This document shows positions 25,101-36,639 of a stretch of 64,000 nucleotides of DNA, one piece after another. The translations under genes were made by a program, and so were the position numbers. How positions within the stretch are numbered: position 1 is the first letter of the stretch; the number at the start of each line of letters is the position of its first letter. The stretch covers positions 15,834,591-15,898,590 of the forward strand of contig OY720100.1 of assembly GCA_963082875.1 (NCBI GenBank), in the 5' to 3' direction. The notes beneath the pieces were generated by a model that saw only the letters and a list, made by a program, of their open reading frames with translations, did no database searches and was not told the DNA's origin. The DNA is from Corella eumyota (Eukaryota > Chordata > Ascidiacea > Phlebobranchia > Corellidae).

Positions 25101-27422
25101 AGGTTTAGTTGTAGTTTCTTCACTATCTATATCGTCTATAGTCGTTGCTGTAGTTATATCTGTAATTGATGTAATATTCTCATGGACAGAGGGTTGAGTA
25201 GTTAATAATGATCTGTCACGTGGTGTTGTTGTTTCATTTGTATCCATGTAAGTTGTAGTTATATCTTGGATTATTGTAGCCGTTGTTGTAGCTATCATAG
25301 AAGAAGTATTATCATTCGGTACTGTTGGCTTTTGACTTGTTCTGGTTGTTCGACTAATTTTAGTAGTATTCATTAGAGTTTGTGTTTCATTTGGAATAGT
25401 TGCAGTTGTAAAATCTATTTTGTTAGTGGTTGTATCGTTTGACACATTAAAGAACGTTGAAGTGCTTAAATCGAAACTTGAGTTTGTGGTTTGAATTGGT
25501 GCTTCTGACTGTGTGGTTTCTGTTGCACTCTCTGTTGTTGTTGCTGTTGAAGAAGAAATACTTCTTGTTGTATTAGTAGTATCTTCAGAAAATGATGTAG
25601 TAGAATTTGAAATATCAGGTGGATCTGTTGTGGCAGTTCTTGTAGCTTCTGTGCCTTCTATTGTTGTTGCTGTTGTGAAAGGTTTGCTGTTTATTGTATG
25701 ATTGTTATTTTGTCGATCTGGTCTTGTCGAATTTGAATTTCTAGATACAGTTGTGAATTCCCTTGTCCTTTCTGTATCTGGTATTGTTGTGGGAGTTGTT
25801 ACATCTTTATTATAATAAGTTGTGTTAACTTTGTTTTTAGTAGTAGGAAGAAAGGCAGATGTATCAGTATTTGAATCGTTTACATAGCTTGGTGGTGTAG
25901 TTTTTGTTACAGTAGTAATGTCTAAAAAGATGGTATCGTCGGTTGTTGTTTCTGCTGTTTTATTATCGTTGATGGTTGTTGCAGTTGTTAAATCTTTGTT
26001 TGTTGTTTGGCTATCGTTAACAACAGTATGTAAAGTAGTACTTATGTCAAAGTGCTGCTGGTGAGTTTTCATTTTATTTGTTGATTCAATAGTTGTTGCC
26101 GTTGTTTGGTCACTGTTATGTATTGTATAATCGGTACTGTTAATAACAGTTGACAGTTCTGTAGTTGTTTTATAAGCATTTTTTGTATGGTCAATTGGGA
26201 TAACTGTTGAAGTTTCTGCTGGATATTTATCGTTTATAGTTGTTGCCTTTGTATAATTGTTGCCAGTCCTAGGGTAATTTGCAATAGTAAAAGTTGGTTC
26301 TGTAGAGTTATGGTCCGAGTAGGAATATTTAGGCTCACTGGTTGGATTTACTGTTGAAGTTTCTACTGGATGTTTATTGTTTATAGTTGTTGCTTTTGTA
26401 TGATTGTTGTCATTCCTAGGGTAATTTGCAATAGTAAAAGTTGGTTCAGTAGAGTTATGGTCCAAGTATGAATATTTATGTTTACTTGTTGGTTTTACCT
26501 TGGAGGTCTCTGATTCACTTTCTATTGTAGTTGCAGTCGTATGATAGTTTTTACCCATTTTTGTGGAATTGTGAATTTTAGTAACTTCAATGGGTTTTCC
26601 ATGGTAAATTTCTGTTTGATATTGTGACGGTTTTACTGTTGTAGAAACATTGTTATTTTTTGTTTTGTTGCCTGCATTGTAAGGTAATGGAGTTGTTTTA
26701 AAGTAGTATTCAAAACCACTGATTTTATTTGTTGTTTTTGGCAGATTTTCTATCGTAGTGGCTGTTGTTGGATGATGACTGTCAAAAATAATTGAAGCTG
26801 TTGTGTAATTTTTAATATTTTTCGTATGATTTATAATATAATTAAAATAATCGGTCAAATTGTTAAATGTATTATACTGATTTTCATAGTAATCTGTTTC
26901 TGGATGACCTGTTGTATTTTGATTCAAATTGGTTCTAGACGCATTTTTTAACAGTCTAATGTATTCATCAAATGAAATTGTTAAATTTAGAGGAAGATGA
27001 AGTTCATCATCATTAGACGTGTTATAAATTTCAAATATATCATTTGGAAAGTAGTCCCCCGAAATATTTAAATTAAAATAAAATTCTTCTTCAAATGAAA
27101 TATTATTAGGTTTGAATATTCCTATTGGGTTAAATTCTTCAGGAATTTTTGTAGCTGTTGTTACATACGATTTTGTTATATTCTCAACATTATCTACTGG
27201 TTCTAACGGTGGCAAGGTTGTAATAAATGGCGGTGGTCTACTTTTTGTTTCATTAGAATTGTTGTAAATAGAAGGGTTTTGAACTTCGCTTGTAATGGTT
27301 TCATCATCTTGATTCGTTGTTGATAAATCGGTTTCAGTTGTTGAATTGTCCTCGATTACTATAGTTGTTGCTGAAGTTATGAATACAACTAGAAATATTA
27401 CATTTCTATATAAACTAGTCAT
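19124..27422 (-). CDS. Adhesion GPCR with giant mucin-like stalk
   Basis: Cell-surface adhesion-class (GAIN/GPS plus 7TM) receptor. Exons in transcript order: 27422-22838, 22680-22543, 22362-22222, 22131-22025, 21775-21576, 21249-21042, 20904-20795, 20704-20578, 20475-20234, 20093-19934, 19796-19647, 19360-19124; joined, 2134 codons. The first exon encodes a signal peptide (MTSLYRNVIFLVVFITSATT) and about 1500 residues of Thr/Ser/Asn-rich stalk. About 19 units centred on TTATTI recur, then ~20-residue units centred on ENTTPMP, with very many N-x-S/T sites. The GAIN-like segment covers about residues 1500-1793 and ends in the GPS, CECNHLTSFAIVM, with the canonical HL/T cleavage triad. Secretin-type 7TM follows (about 1794-2070; e.g. 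ATFAWMFIEVLDMY, IMLLSGPTWTIGF), then a basic tail of about 60 residues. The signal peptide and lack of an upstream acceptor support the start. Ligand unknown; no vertebrate subfamily can be assigned safely. Confidence 0.9.
19391..19617 (+). repeat. SINE family A, diverged, in GPCR intron
   Basis: A tRNA-like head and GAGCCA-TACTTAATCAGCAGC body in the last intron of the mucin-stalk adhesion GPCR gene, antisense to it. The tail after the CAACT motif is missing. Confidence 0.6.
21351..21470 (+). repeat. SINE family B fragment
   Basis: Head and proximal body of family B, with GGTTCGAGCCGCACCAATG, in the intron before the GPS exon of the mucin-stalk receptor gene. It is 3' truncated after TTTACAGATAGC. 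Confidence 0.65.
22838..27422 (-). repeat. Coding minisatellite array of the mucin-like stalk
   Basis: Within a single exon, units of roughly 40-50 residues are marked by recurring TTATTIDD, TTATTIES and TKATTIN cores. Near the C-terminal end there is a separate array of about 20-residue units with ENTTPMP...TTLLVT. Units differ by many substitutions, so the array is old rather than freshly expanded, apart from a few similar neighbours (e.g. around 26200-26500 and 23450-23640). Confidence 0.75.
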
Positions 27423-28709
27423 TCTTTCTTAAAAGCTTTTTATTAAAGTTTTACATATTTATACATACTAAACTTTTTTATGTATACCTAATAATATAAC
27501 ATATTGTTATTTTTTAAAAAGTCGTTAAATGTAAAAACACCTAAACACCTATCTATACTTATAAAATTAGGCCTATTTTTTTAATCCTTGTCTTATTTTT
27601 TTGCGTACACATAACTTCTCATATCGGATAAAAACGCAATAAAATTTTAAGGTGATAATTTATTTGATTATTGCCTGGGAATGTTCGTATGACTCGCATT
27701 GTTGCAATGCCACGAAACCGTATAATTTATTTCTAAAGAAGTTATGACGCACTTGTTTTATTTTAAATATAATTTTGATTTTTCTTAAAGATTAATAGGT
27801 TTGTTTTTATATTTATTTTAATAAATTAATTGAAAAACAAAAATATGAGCCGTTTATTCGGAATGACTTGCAAAATATAAGGCATTTTTGTTTACCTAAG
27901 TTATTCACAAGGCATATATGTTTAATTACTGATTTTTAACAAATGATTGTCTTTTAAAAAACTTACATGTATATTAATAATTTTGTGTTTAATTGGCAAC
28001 GTTTTTTAATATTTAATTGGCAACACTGTTGGGGGGTTTCCCGTATTTTTATTTCAAAATTAAATTAGGGAGGTAGCACGTGCTTTATTTAATATCATAA
28101 AGTTTTTGCTAACTTTTAAATTTTGTTAATTATTGGCTATTTAGGTCAATACACAAGTATTTTGTCGTGGCTATAATAACCTGCATGTTTATTGTACAAT
28201 AGGTAATATATATTTGTATGAAAATGTTAGTAATAACTTGCATAAGTAGTAAAAATATAACAGGAAAATTTAAAGAAAAATTATGAAAATTCCACTGACA
28301 AGACCAACAATTAAAGAAGAAAGAAAGGTATGTACACAATATTTGAACTTGTTTAACAATATTTTAGTTAGTCTCACCAGTTTCATGTATTCATAAAAGC
28401 TAAAAAATAACAATAATTAGAGGTCAATATGTAATCTATGGCTAAAAAGCCACTTTTGCCTTGATCAAGGCACTTCAAAATAAATTTAAACGAATGCTAA
28501 AATGGCTTTTAAATTATGAAGTTGTCCAATATTTGGCATATTGTGGATTTTTAAAGTTTAAACTACTGGTATAGGCTATTAAGGATGTAGAGTTGGCATT
28601 CTGCATTTAAAAGCGTAAAAAATTTAATGTTTTTTTTATGATTTGTTCTTCTGCATAGCAAAAGGTTGAATGATAAGGTTTGCAAATATATATACAGACA
28701 ATATAAACA
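27423..28709. other. Intergenic region between tandem adhesion GPCR genes
   Basis: Contains the 3' UTR of the upstream receptor gene and the promoter of the mucin-stalk gene. It is AT-rich with no repeat family or TATA box that I can support. A 69-codon frame at 28130-28339 (-) is hydrophobic by composition only. Confidence 0.4.
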
Positions 28710-31700
28710 TTAGGCTAAGAATTTCGCTTGCGACGAGTCATCATCAACAGAATCGCGGTCATCACTGTCATTGTGAATAATTACTGTTGCGTTACTCGAC
28801 TCTGGTTTATTTTGTTCCGAACTTTTAGGCTCAAACGATCGCCATGTGCCACTAGGGTTCTCGTAGGTAAAATTATCGAAACCTGATGTAGTTGCTTCAT
28901 CAGGGTTAAGCATAGGGTATAATGACTCTGGTTGTTTGCTAGGCTTATCCGAACTAGGAGAGCCCTTTTTCGTCTTTTTTACAGTTGCATATATGTCCTG
29001 AGGTTTGTCTGTCTCTGTTGGTAATGTAGGGCTGGGTGAGGACTTAGTCGATTTCAGACTCCCAACCCCACTGCTGCTTAATGAATGTTTTCCAGAGGCA
29101 GCGGATGATAGTTTTCTTCGCTTTGCTTCAGAAACATCGGATGCCATGCCGGTTGATTTTGTGCCTCTTCTTTCACCAGAATGTGACTTTCGTGATTGGT
29201 TAAAGCCAGCACCTTTGAAAAATAGGCCATACCAGGCTTCTCGGACTACTTCGGCCCTTATGGTAAAGACTATGAATATCCAAAGACCCTGTAAAAGGTG
29301 TTAAGGTTAAAGATGATGTTTTTCCGTAGTGTTCATAAACCTAAAACTTGTGTTAAACTTGTAAAATCTTAGTAACCAATATTCTATATGAACATTTGCA
29401 TTGGCAAGAAATCTGTAATCAAAGTGAATGTCTTTTAACTAAATGTCTGTTTATACGTACTTGAAATCCATTAAAAACCACAAAGATGTAGGCAAGGATT
29501 CTTCTGACTACAACATCCTCTACCGGAGCAACATTAATTAAAAACCCAATTATCCAAGTGGGTCCTGATAATAACATAATTGCTGTGGCATTTATAATAT
29601 GTTGACGAGCCTGTTAAAATGAATATGTTAACAGAATTTTCTAAAACAATTATTTTTTTGACAAGACTTTCTAACACCAATACTTTTGCTTGGAGTATTT
29701 GTTTAAGTGGAAAGTTTATGACATCATATAAATCAAAAAAACATTAAAAATAAGACAGAGCACCATGACAGGAATAGCACTAACAAATGGCAAAAAAAAC
29801 TTAAAAATATATAACGGAGGCAATAGTTACCTCATATTTAGACTGTAAAGGTAGGAATATTACATTAACAATGAACAAACTGATTTACCTTGACATGCCT
29901 TGTTTGGGATGCACCAGTAACATGTGATTCCCCTGCTCTCTTGCAAGTTACATGGTAAACCACAATACTGAACAATATTAGGTTCACCAACAGGACAACT
30001 GCAAGTGGTACAAGAAGAGCATAATATAATCCCAAGTCAGTCAGCCAGCATCTAAACAAAGTAAAGAATTTAAGCTACAATAGCAAGAGTAAATATTTTT
30101 AATTGGTTTTATGCTTGGTTACTTATATTTAGGTATCTTATCCTTGCTAAAGTTATAATAGCATAAATATTTACAGCATTTAACTTTAAATTTACCAAAG
30201 TCACTAGCTTGAAAGCAATAAAGTTAATATACTTTACACATGTAAAAATGCACTTAGACCTAGTTTTATCAAGGTAGCGTATTAAGTATTTGAACAACAT
30301 TTACGGTTATTGGACCATAAAAGGTTAATTACTCCAAGAATATCTTGAGCAACTGTGACATTAATTACAGTTTATACAATTAAGTACACAACTTATTATC
30401 TTATTTAAAAATAATCACAAAAATTTCTCTTCTAAAAACACTAATTCAACTATACCAATTTTACCCATACAACAAGCAAATCAAATACATGTATTTAAAT
30501 CTTAGTCTAGAACCCTTCCACATAACAATAAAGATAGCAACACACATGTTACATTAATACATGATTTACTTACACAACAGTTTCTCTGTATATCGGATAC
30601 ATTCTCTGCGTCTCGCTCAGAGGATCATTCTCCACCAATCCAAAATGTGCGGCAAGTGTTGCTATCGACAACAAGGAGGGGAACCCCCAACCTACTGCAC
30701 ACGATCTGTAAATTGAGTCACTTGACCCGCTCCAAATTTTCACGAATTTTGTGTACATGTCTAGAACCTCGATGAACATCCAAGCAAATATTGCAGCAGT
30801 GAAAAATTGCATAAAAAATGCGGCCTGATTAAGATTATATAATATTAGTCTTTATTTTTTATTGGAGTATAAATTAAATATCAAAACATCAATTTTTTTG
30901 TATATATCTTTATCCTCGATGTGGAAAAGTCAAATGCGCGACTTAAACATAGGGTAACATTAGTTACTCAGACTCAGTCTCGAGTTGCCTGTGGCAGTTT
31001 GAGATATTATATAAATCATAATTGTCTGATAATTAAGCTGCTGAATAATTGCTGGCTTAGCAGAAGTTCATACCGTTTAAAGCTCCTTACGCAAGGTTGA
31101 TTACTTTCCTGAAAGTAAATGTAGTAAAAGTTTCTACAAGTAGTTTAAATACTTACTGCTATACAAGATGATTGGTTAGCTGGAATATGGCTTGACAACC
31201 CAATGATGTAGGATAAATAAAGACCGGTCAGGGCAATGCAAAATTGAACAAGAATTTGCTTGGATTTGTACCTCCGTAAATTCCTAAATAAACAATCATA
31301 ATAAAAAACTTGTAGAAAATGTTGCTAAAATTGGTCTAACTAATGTAAAGCATAATTACTTGAATATGGTGTAAGAAAGTATTGTGCAAACCAATCCGAA
31401 TAAAGACAAAGCACATCCAACGTTGGAGAGTATTTCTAAAACATCGTCTCTAATTGCAGTTTCAGAACTCTGAAAGCAGAAATGTTATTTAGTTATTCAC
31501 TGCAATGATATGGTGTGATTGTTAGACATGGTAGGGTAGTTTCTGTGGGAACTTAATGAATGTGGGAACTTAGTGAGTGTGGGAACCTAATGAATAAGTT
31601 GTTTATTTGGTAAATATTTAAGTGTTACATGTTTGATGAAAAATGGTTGCAATGTTTTTTTTCTTTTTTTTGTATTTATTTTTATCTGTGTGAGAGGGTC

Positions 31701-34700
31701 AAATGCGTGACTTAAACATAGAGTAACATGAGTTACCCCAACCCAGTCCCGAGTTGCCTTTAGCAGTTTGGGATATTATAGATTATAATTGCCCGATAAT
31801 TATACTGCTGATTAAGTATTGGCTCAGCAGGAGTTCATACCGTTTAAAGCGCCTTACTCAAGGGCGCTACAGCATGAGAGCAGTGGGAATTGAACCCACG
31901 ACCTCATGGTGGTGTGATGTAATTTAAATAAAAATATTGTATGGCCAAACCCTTGACTTTAGCAATAAGTAACTTTTGTTTCTCTCAAGTTTACTTTGTG
32001 AATTTTTGACATTATTTGTTATAATTGTCTAATAATTGAACTATGAATTGTTTTTGGCTTGCCAGAGACCATTATAGCGCCTTACTCAAGGGCACTACAG
32101 CATAAAAGCAGTAAAGATGGAATCTAAGACATCATGTAGTAAAGCTAATTGTTCTAATCAACCTTTTTTTAGTCGTATACTAAAATAAACACTTTTTACT
32201 TACCATAATAACTGCAAAACTTGTCAAATGGTTGCATTCACATCTTACAACTGTTTCATCCCCAATAGGTTGTATAGTTAAACAACCTTCTCTAGTCCAA
32301 CTTGTTGATGGGTAGTCATAAGACATACAAAGTGGATTAAATAGGGAGACCAACATTGTTCTATCATCACCCTGATCGAGAGGTGGAATGTTATTTATCA
32401 GCATCGGAATGCTAAAAAAATAGTAAAAGGGTTTATTGAACTGAATTTACATTAAATGTTAGTTAGATTAAGAATAATGTGATTGTAAAAATGTAAATTT
32501 TTAAGGGAATTTTTTTGATCACTTGTACATGATGGTTCTTAAACAATCTTAGGACTGTAAAGTATGAGAGAGAATTAGCGAGAACCGTTAAATACAAAAG
32601 AAAATTATCTAGGCCAGTATAGTACAATAGAAAATCCGGCAGTATCGTGAAGTAAATTATCTAGATCCGCAAAGTACGAGAGTTTTTCTAGAAAACAATA
32701 GAAATATGCCCTGTTAACATTAGAAATATGCCAAAGAGATTTACTTCTGATACTGTTTAACAACACAAAGCTACAACAATAATTTTTACTTTAAATGAAC
32801 AAGAACTTACCTAATAAGAACTGGTTCGGGTAAGTTTACAATTTGTCTACCAGCAACATCGGAACCAATCACAACACTATTCACCACTGAATCACCCATT
32901 TCTCTGGGGTCGAAGACAGTTTGTCCTTGTACTAATGTAGCTTCAGTTGCAGAGGGGAATAAAAGACCATTGTTGTAACCAGTAAATGATATCCTCTGGT
33001 CTCCAGTCTGTTTTTCAATATAAAACTTTTAGAGAAATCTTTTTATACCGTATGTTTTTAACTCACCGGCAGCATGGTGTAGTGGTAGGAACGCTTGCTA
33101 CACCACACATGAGGTTGTGGGTTTAATCCCCACTGATCTCATGCTGTAGCGCCCTTGAGTAAGGCGCTCTAAACGATATGAACTCCTGCTGAGCCAGCAC
33201 TTAATCAGCAGAATAATTATCGGGCAATTATAATCTATAATATCCCAAACTGACCCAGGCAACTCGAGACTTGGGTCGGAGTAACTCATGACTCTATGTT
33301 TAGGTCGCACATTTGACTTTTCTACATCGAGGATAAATGTATATATACTAAATAAAACTTATACTCTTAAAATAGCAACCATTATTTAATTATAAAAACT
33401 GTGAAGTTAAATACTTCATATTCAGAATAGATAAACGTGGTTACATTATTGTCAGGCATTACAGCACTTGGAAGAACTATTCTTGCTTCTGTGTTGCTTG
33501 GCAGTGCATTAAATCCCGAACCAGTGGAAAATGTAGGGATGTCTGTATAACAATAAGCAGTTGTATTTGAAATTGCAAATATTTAAAAGATTAATATTTA
33601 GATAATACTGACAGTTTATCTACAAGTTATAAAAGTTGTATTATGCTATCAAAAAACTAAGTTTTTAATTGTTTTGTACTAAAAGTTAAAGGCATTTAGT
33701 ATTTAAAAAAGATGAACTGTATACCATTATTATTGTTTGCATCTATTGCCCCTACTATCAAGTTATCCAAGCTCATTTCAAAGGTGTCACCATCTAAAAC
33801 AATTGTGTTTAATAGTCTTTCAGCAAGCAGAGTAATTGTTGTTGAAGTATCCGCTCCATATGATTCTGAACCAAGATTAACATGTAGTTATTTCATTAAA
33901 ATTATAAAAAGGCTAAATGTTTGCCCCCTTCAATTTCTAGTTTATTCAACATTTTTTCATGTTTATATTGTCCTATTTTCACCCATTATAAAATTTATAA
34001 TGGTTAGCACTACGTTAAGGTTTAACTGCTCCAATGAAAGCCGTACCAAATTAATTATAATTGACTATTTTTAGCATTAGCATATTCGTTAAATTGCGTT
34101 TTAAGTTAAATATGTAAACTTAAATTGATTTACAAAATTAGCACAACGTTCAAGCAGGTTTAGGCTTCATAAATCCTTAAAGCAGCCTTTTTTATGGGAA
34201 ATTTGCTAAAAAAAAACATTATAACTAGTTTTAGAAAAACATTTTACCGTTATTTGATCCCAAAATGTTAATGACTCCGAGAATATTTTGAGCAACTGTG
34301 GTGTTAATTTCAATATTTGGATCGTCAGGGACCAAGGAAGTAAGTTGGGTGGCAATTTGTTGAGCATCTTCATCTGAGATGTCATCTCCAGCTACAAAGT
34401 AAAGCAGTATTTAAAACCGAGTTTTAATATTAGTAAATTCCCAGTCTTGGTATTTGCACCATAATTAATATATAAAGACTTTTCCTATTACCATTTTACC
34501 CATACTAAGTGGTAGATGTTATATCATAACTTATTTTATCAGGAACAACTTACTTGCTGCCATTACATCCATTAAATAATTTTGAGCTGCATCTGCAATA
34601 TTGTCTTGTGTAATATTTGGGGGCACAGTAGGTCCTATCTAAAAAAAACAAGCAAAGTTAGTTACAAATTTTTAATTGAATTTAAATTCTTTCGTCATTT

Positions 34701-36639
34701 TTTATAACGGAAAGGTAATCCAGTCAATTCTTAAAAACCATACCAATTTAAAGAAAAAGTAGTTAAGATAATGGGAATTTCAATATGCTAGTAATGTTTT
34801 TTATCCCTTGCATACCACTTAAAAATTCAACAATTGTTTTAGACCTAGTACTAAAGAATTTTTTATTAATTTGGAAATAATTTCAACAAACTAATCTTAC
34901 ATCTTCAACTGTAGTTGGTGGTTCTGTACTTGGTGTTGTTGTAGACCTGGTTGTTGAACTTGTTGTAGCCGGTGTTGTTGATTCTGTTGTAGTTGATAGT
35001 GTCGTAGTTGATTGTGTTGTAGTTGATGTTGTTGTTGATTCAGTGGTAGTTGATGTTGTTGTTGATTCAGTGGTAGTTGATGTTGTTGTTAGTAATTCAG
35101 TGGTAGTTGTAGGTGCCTCTGTGGTTGTTGTAGTTGTTGCATTAGGACTTAATGCTAGAAAAATTAGATTTAAATTTAAAATAAACATACAACATAAAAA
35201 CCAACCCTCTTCAATGTATGGCCAATACCAATTTATAAAAAAAAGACTATTCTGTAAATAACTTTAAAATGACCTAGCTATAACTATCAACACTTTTTTC
35301 GTTCTGTTTAAACATGGTGTAATGAGGTCCTGGGTTTGATCCCCACTGCTCTCATGTTGTTGCGCCCTTAAGCTAGGCGCCAAAAACGGTATAGACTCCT
35401 GCTGAGCCAACACTTTATTAGCAGTTTGATTCACGAGCAATTATAATTTTTAATATCCCAAACTGCCAAAGGCAACTCAAGGCTGGGTTGGGGTAACTGA
35501 TGTTACTCCATGTTTAGGTCGTTAAATTGACCTTCCCGCATCAAGAATAATTGAATGTAAAAAAAATTAATTAAGATGCAAAACAATTTTCTAGACTGGT
35601 GTAACTTAAATATAACTTACCAGTACAAAGTGTTGCATTATCCCTATTTCCAGTAAATCCTATGTTGCATTCACAAACAAAGAAACCCATCACCAAATTT
35701 CTGCATCTTGCGTTTTCGGGGCAAATATTTGCCAAATTACATTGGTTAAAATCTATACAAAGTTATAAACGAATTAGTTACGCTACAAGACCTACAAAGG
35801 CGTTAATAATATGGTTTTGCGAACCGAGGTGTTTAAGCAAAAGGTCCTAAGGTTTAAAGTGTAACTTAACAACTAATTTAATTACGCTATAAAACAATGT
35901 GAAATTTTCAACAGATTTAAAAAAAATTTTTTTACCAAATTCTAAAAAAAATTTTTTTTTACTTAAATTTTTATGATATTTTTTTTTACAGTCTTTTGTG
36001 CGTCATAAAACTTGAACTATTAAACTTACCTATTATTTCTATATCCCCTGGTTCAACAGCAGCAATATTAGGATTTGTGTTATTATTTTCTTCCACAAAA
36101 TCGTTAATACCTTCTACTATTGCGGTCTCGATTTTCTCGATAATTCCTGTGCAGTTTGCGTTTATGGCGCTGCAGTCGATTGTTAAAATAAAGGTTCCGC
36201 CTTTAATAAAAAAAAGTTTAACAAAAATTACATTACTTTTATAAAAAAATAAACATAAAATAACGTCGGGAAAAACGTGTAAGCTTTGCCAGAAATGAGC
36301 TGCGCTATTTCGGCTAAAAGTACATCGTTTTTCCGATGTGAAAAATTGCTTATATAAATAATAATCAAAAAATTTTAAGAAATAATTCGCTATAATTCCT
36401 TTTTAAATTGTCACAGGTTTTATACCTTTTATCAAAAAATGGGTTTGTCTATACGATAGAAAAACTTTTAATATTAAAAATTTGCGTCGACAATATGTTA
36501 AACTGACAATGCACAAAAACTTGGCCAACATGAATGTTTAAAAAACTTACAAATCTTAACACAAAAAACTTATAGTCACTACATGATACTTACTATAACA
36601 CAGTGGAAGAAAAGTTAATAAAATCCATAAAGGCCTCAT
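28710..36639 (-). CDS. Adhesion GPCR with SEA-like and EGF-like modules and short Thr-rich stalk
   Basis: Adhesion-class receptor, tandem paralogue of its downstream neighbour. Exons in transcript order: 36639-36594, 36200-36030, 35752-35621, 35154-34901, 34638-34554, 34391-34248, 33865-33725, 33542-33415, 33007-32811, 32411-32204, 31469-31360, 31283-31157, 30824-30574, 30051-29889, 29610-29461, 29288-28710; joined, 961 codons. A signal peptide (MRPLWILLTFLPLCY) is followed by a SEA-like segment (16-72), an EGF-like module (73-116; six cysteines ending FVCECNIGFTGN), an STTTES-repeat stalk (117-200) and a GAIN-like region. The GPS has CECNHLTSFAVIM with the HL/T cleavage site. The 7TM (about 503-790) shares exon sizes with the neighbour (208, 110, 127 and 150 bp). 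The cytoplasmic tail is about 160 residues, Ser/Lys-rich, then acidic (DSDDRDSVDDD), much longer than the neighbour's. Gene order and matching phases point to tandem duplication followed by ectodomain and tail divergence. Ligand unknown. Confidence 0.92.
30900..31099 (-). repeat. SINE family A, head-truncated
   Basis: Starts with the tail motif TATATCTTTATCCTCGATG and reads to the CCTTACGCAAGG block. The tRNA-like head is missing. It lies in the intron between the exons for TM2 and TM3-4 of the EGF-bearing receptor, in sense with the gene. Confidence 0.65.
31544..31594. repeat. 17-bp tandem repeat, three units
   Basis: Three adjacent 17-bp units, TGTGGGAACTTAATGAA with one or a few changes each, in an intron of the EGF-bearing receptor gene. 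Confidence 0.75.
31672..31920 (-). repeat. SINE family A, nearly complete
   Basis: Tail, body and most of the tRNA-like head, including GAATTGAACCCACGACCTC as the complement of the B box. In an intron of the EGF-bearing receptor gene, sense orientation. Confidence 0.7.
32011..32157 (-). repeat. SINE family A, strongly diverged fragment
   Basis: Shares CGCCTTACTCAAGGGC-CTACAGCAT and the surrounding head with the family but has lost the tail. It lies just downstream of another copy and abuts the GPS exon. Confidence 0.5.
32555..32692. repeat. Degenerate minisatellite of about 30-36 bp
   Basis: Four or five imperfect units with recurring TAAAGTA-GA-AGA and AATTATCTAG-(C)C cores, in an intron of the EGF-bearing receptor. 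Unit boundaries are blurred by indels. Confidence 0.4.
33066..33348 (+). repeat. SINE family A, full length
   Basis: A complete copy from CCGGCAGCATGGTGTAGTGG to GAGGATAAATGTATATAC in a GAIN-region intron of the EGF-bearing receptor, antisense to it. It is close to consensus. Confidence 0.75.
35311..35558 (+). repeat. SINE family A, head-damaged copy
   Basis: The head is shortened between the A box and B box (the TAAGAACACTTGCTACACC block is missing), but the body and tail are recognisable. It is in the intron between the EGF-like exon and the Thr-rich stalk exon. Confidence 0.65.

Noticed and set aside
22987-25701. Several long plus-strand frames (up to 255 codons) rich in Val/Ile/Ser
   Set aside because: They are the antisense of the Thr-rich coding repeats of the adhesion GPCR stalk. 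Repeated ACA/ACT codons read as Val/Cys on the other strand, and there is no independent start context or family similarity.
28130-28339. Hydrophobic 69-codon minus-strand frame between the GPCR genes
   Set aside because: Low-complexity AT-derived frame in a 3' UTR/promoter interval, with no signal-anchor pattern or homologue recognised.
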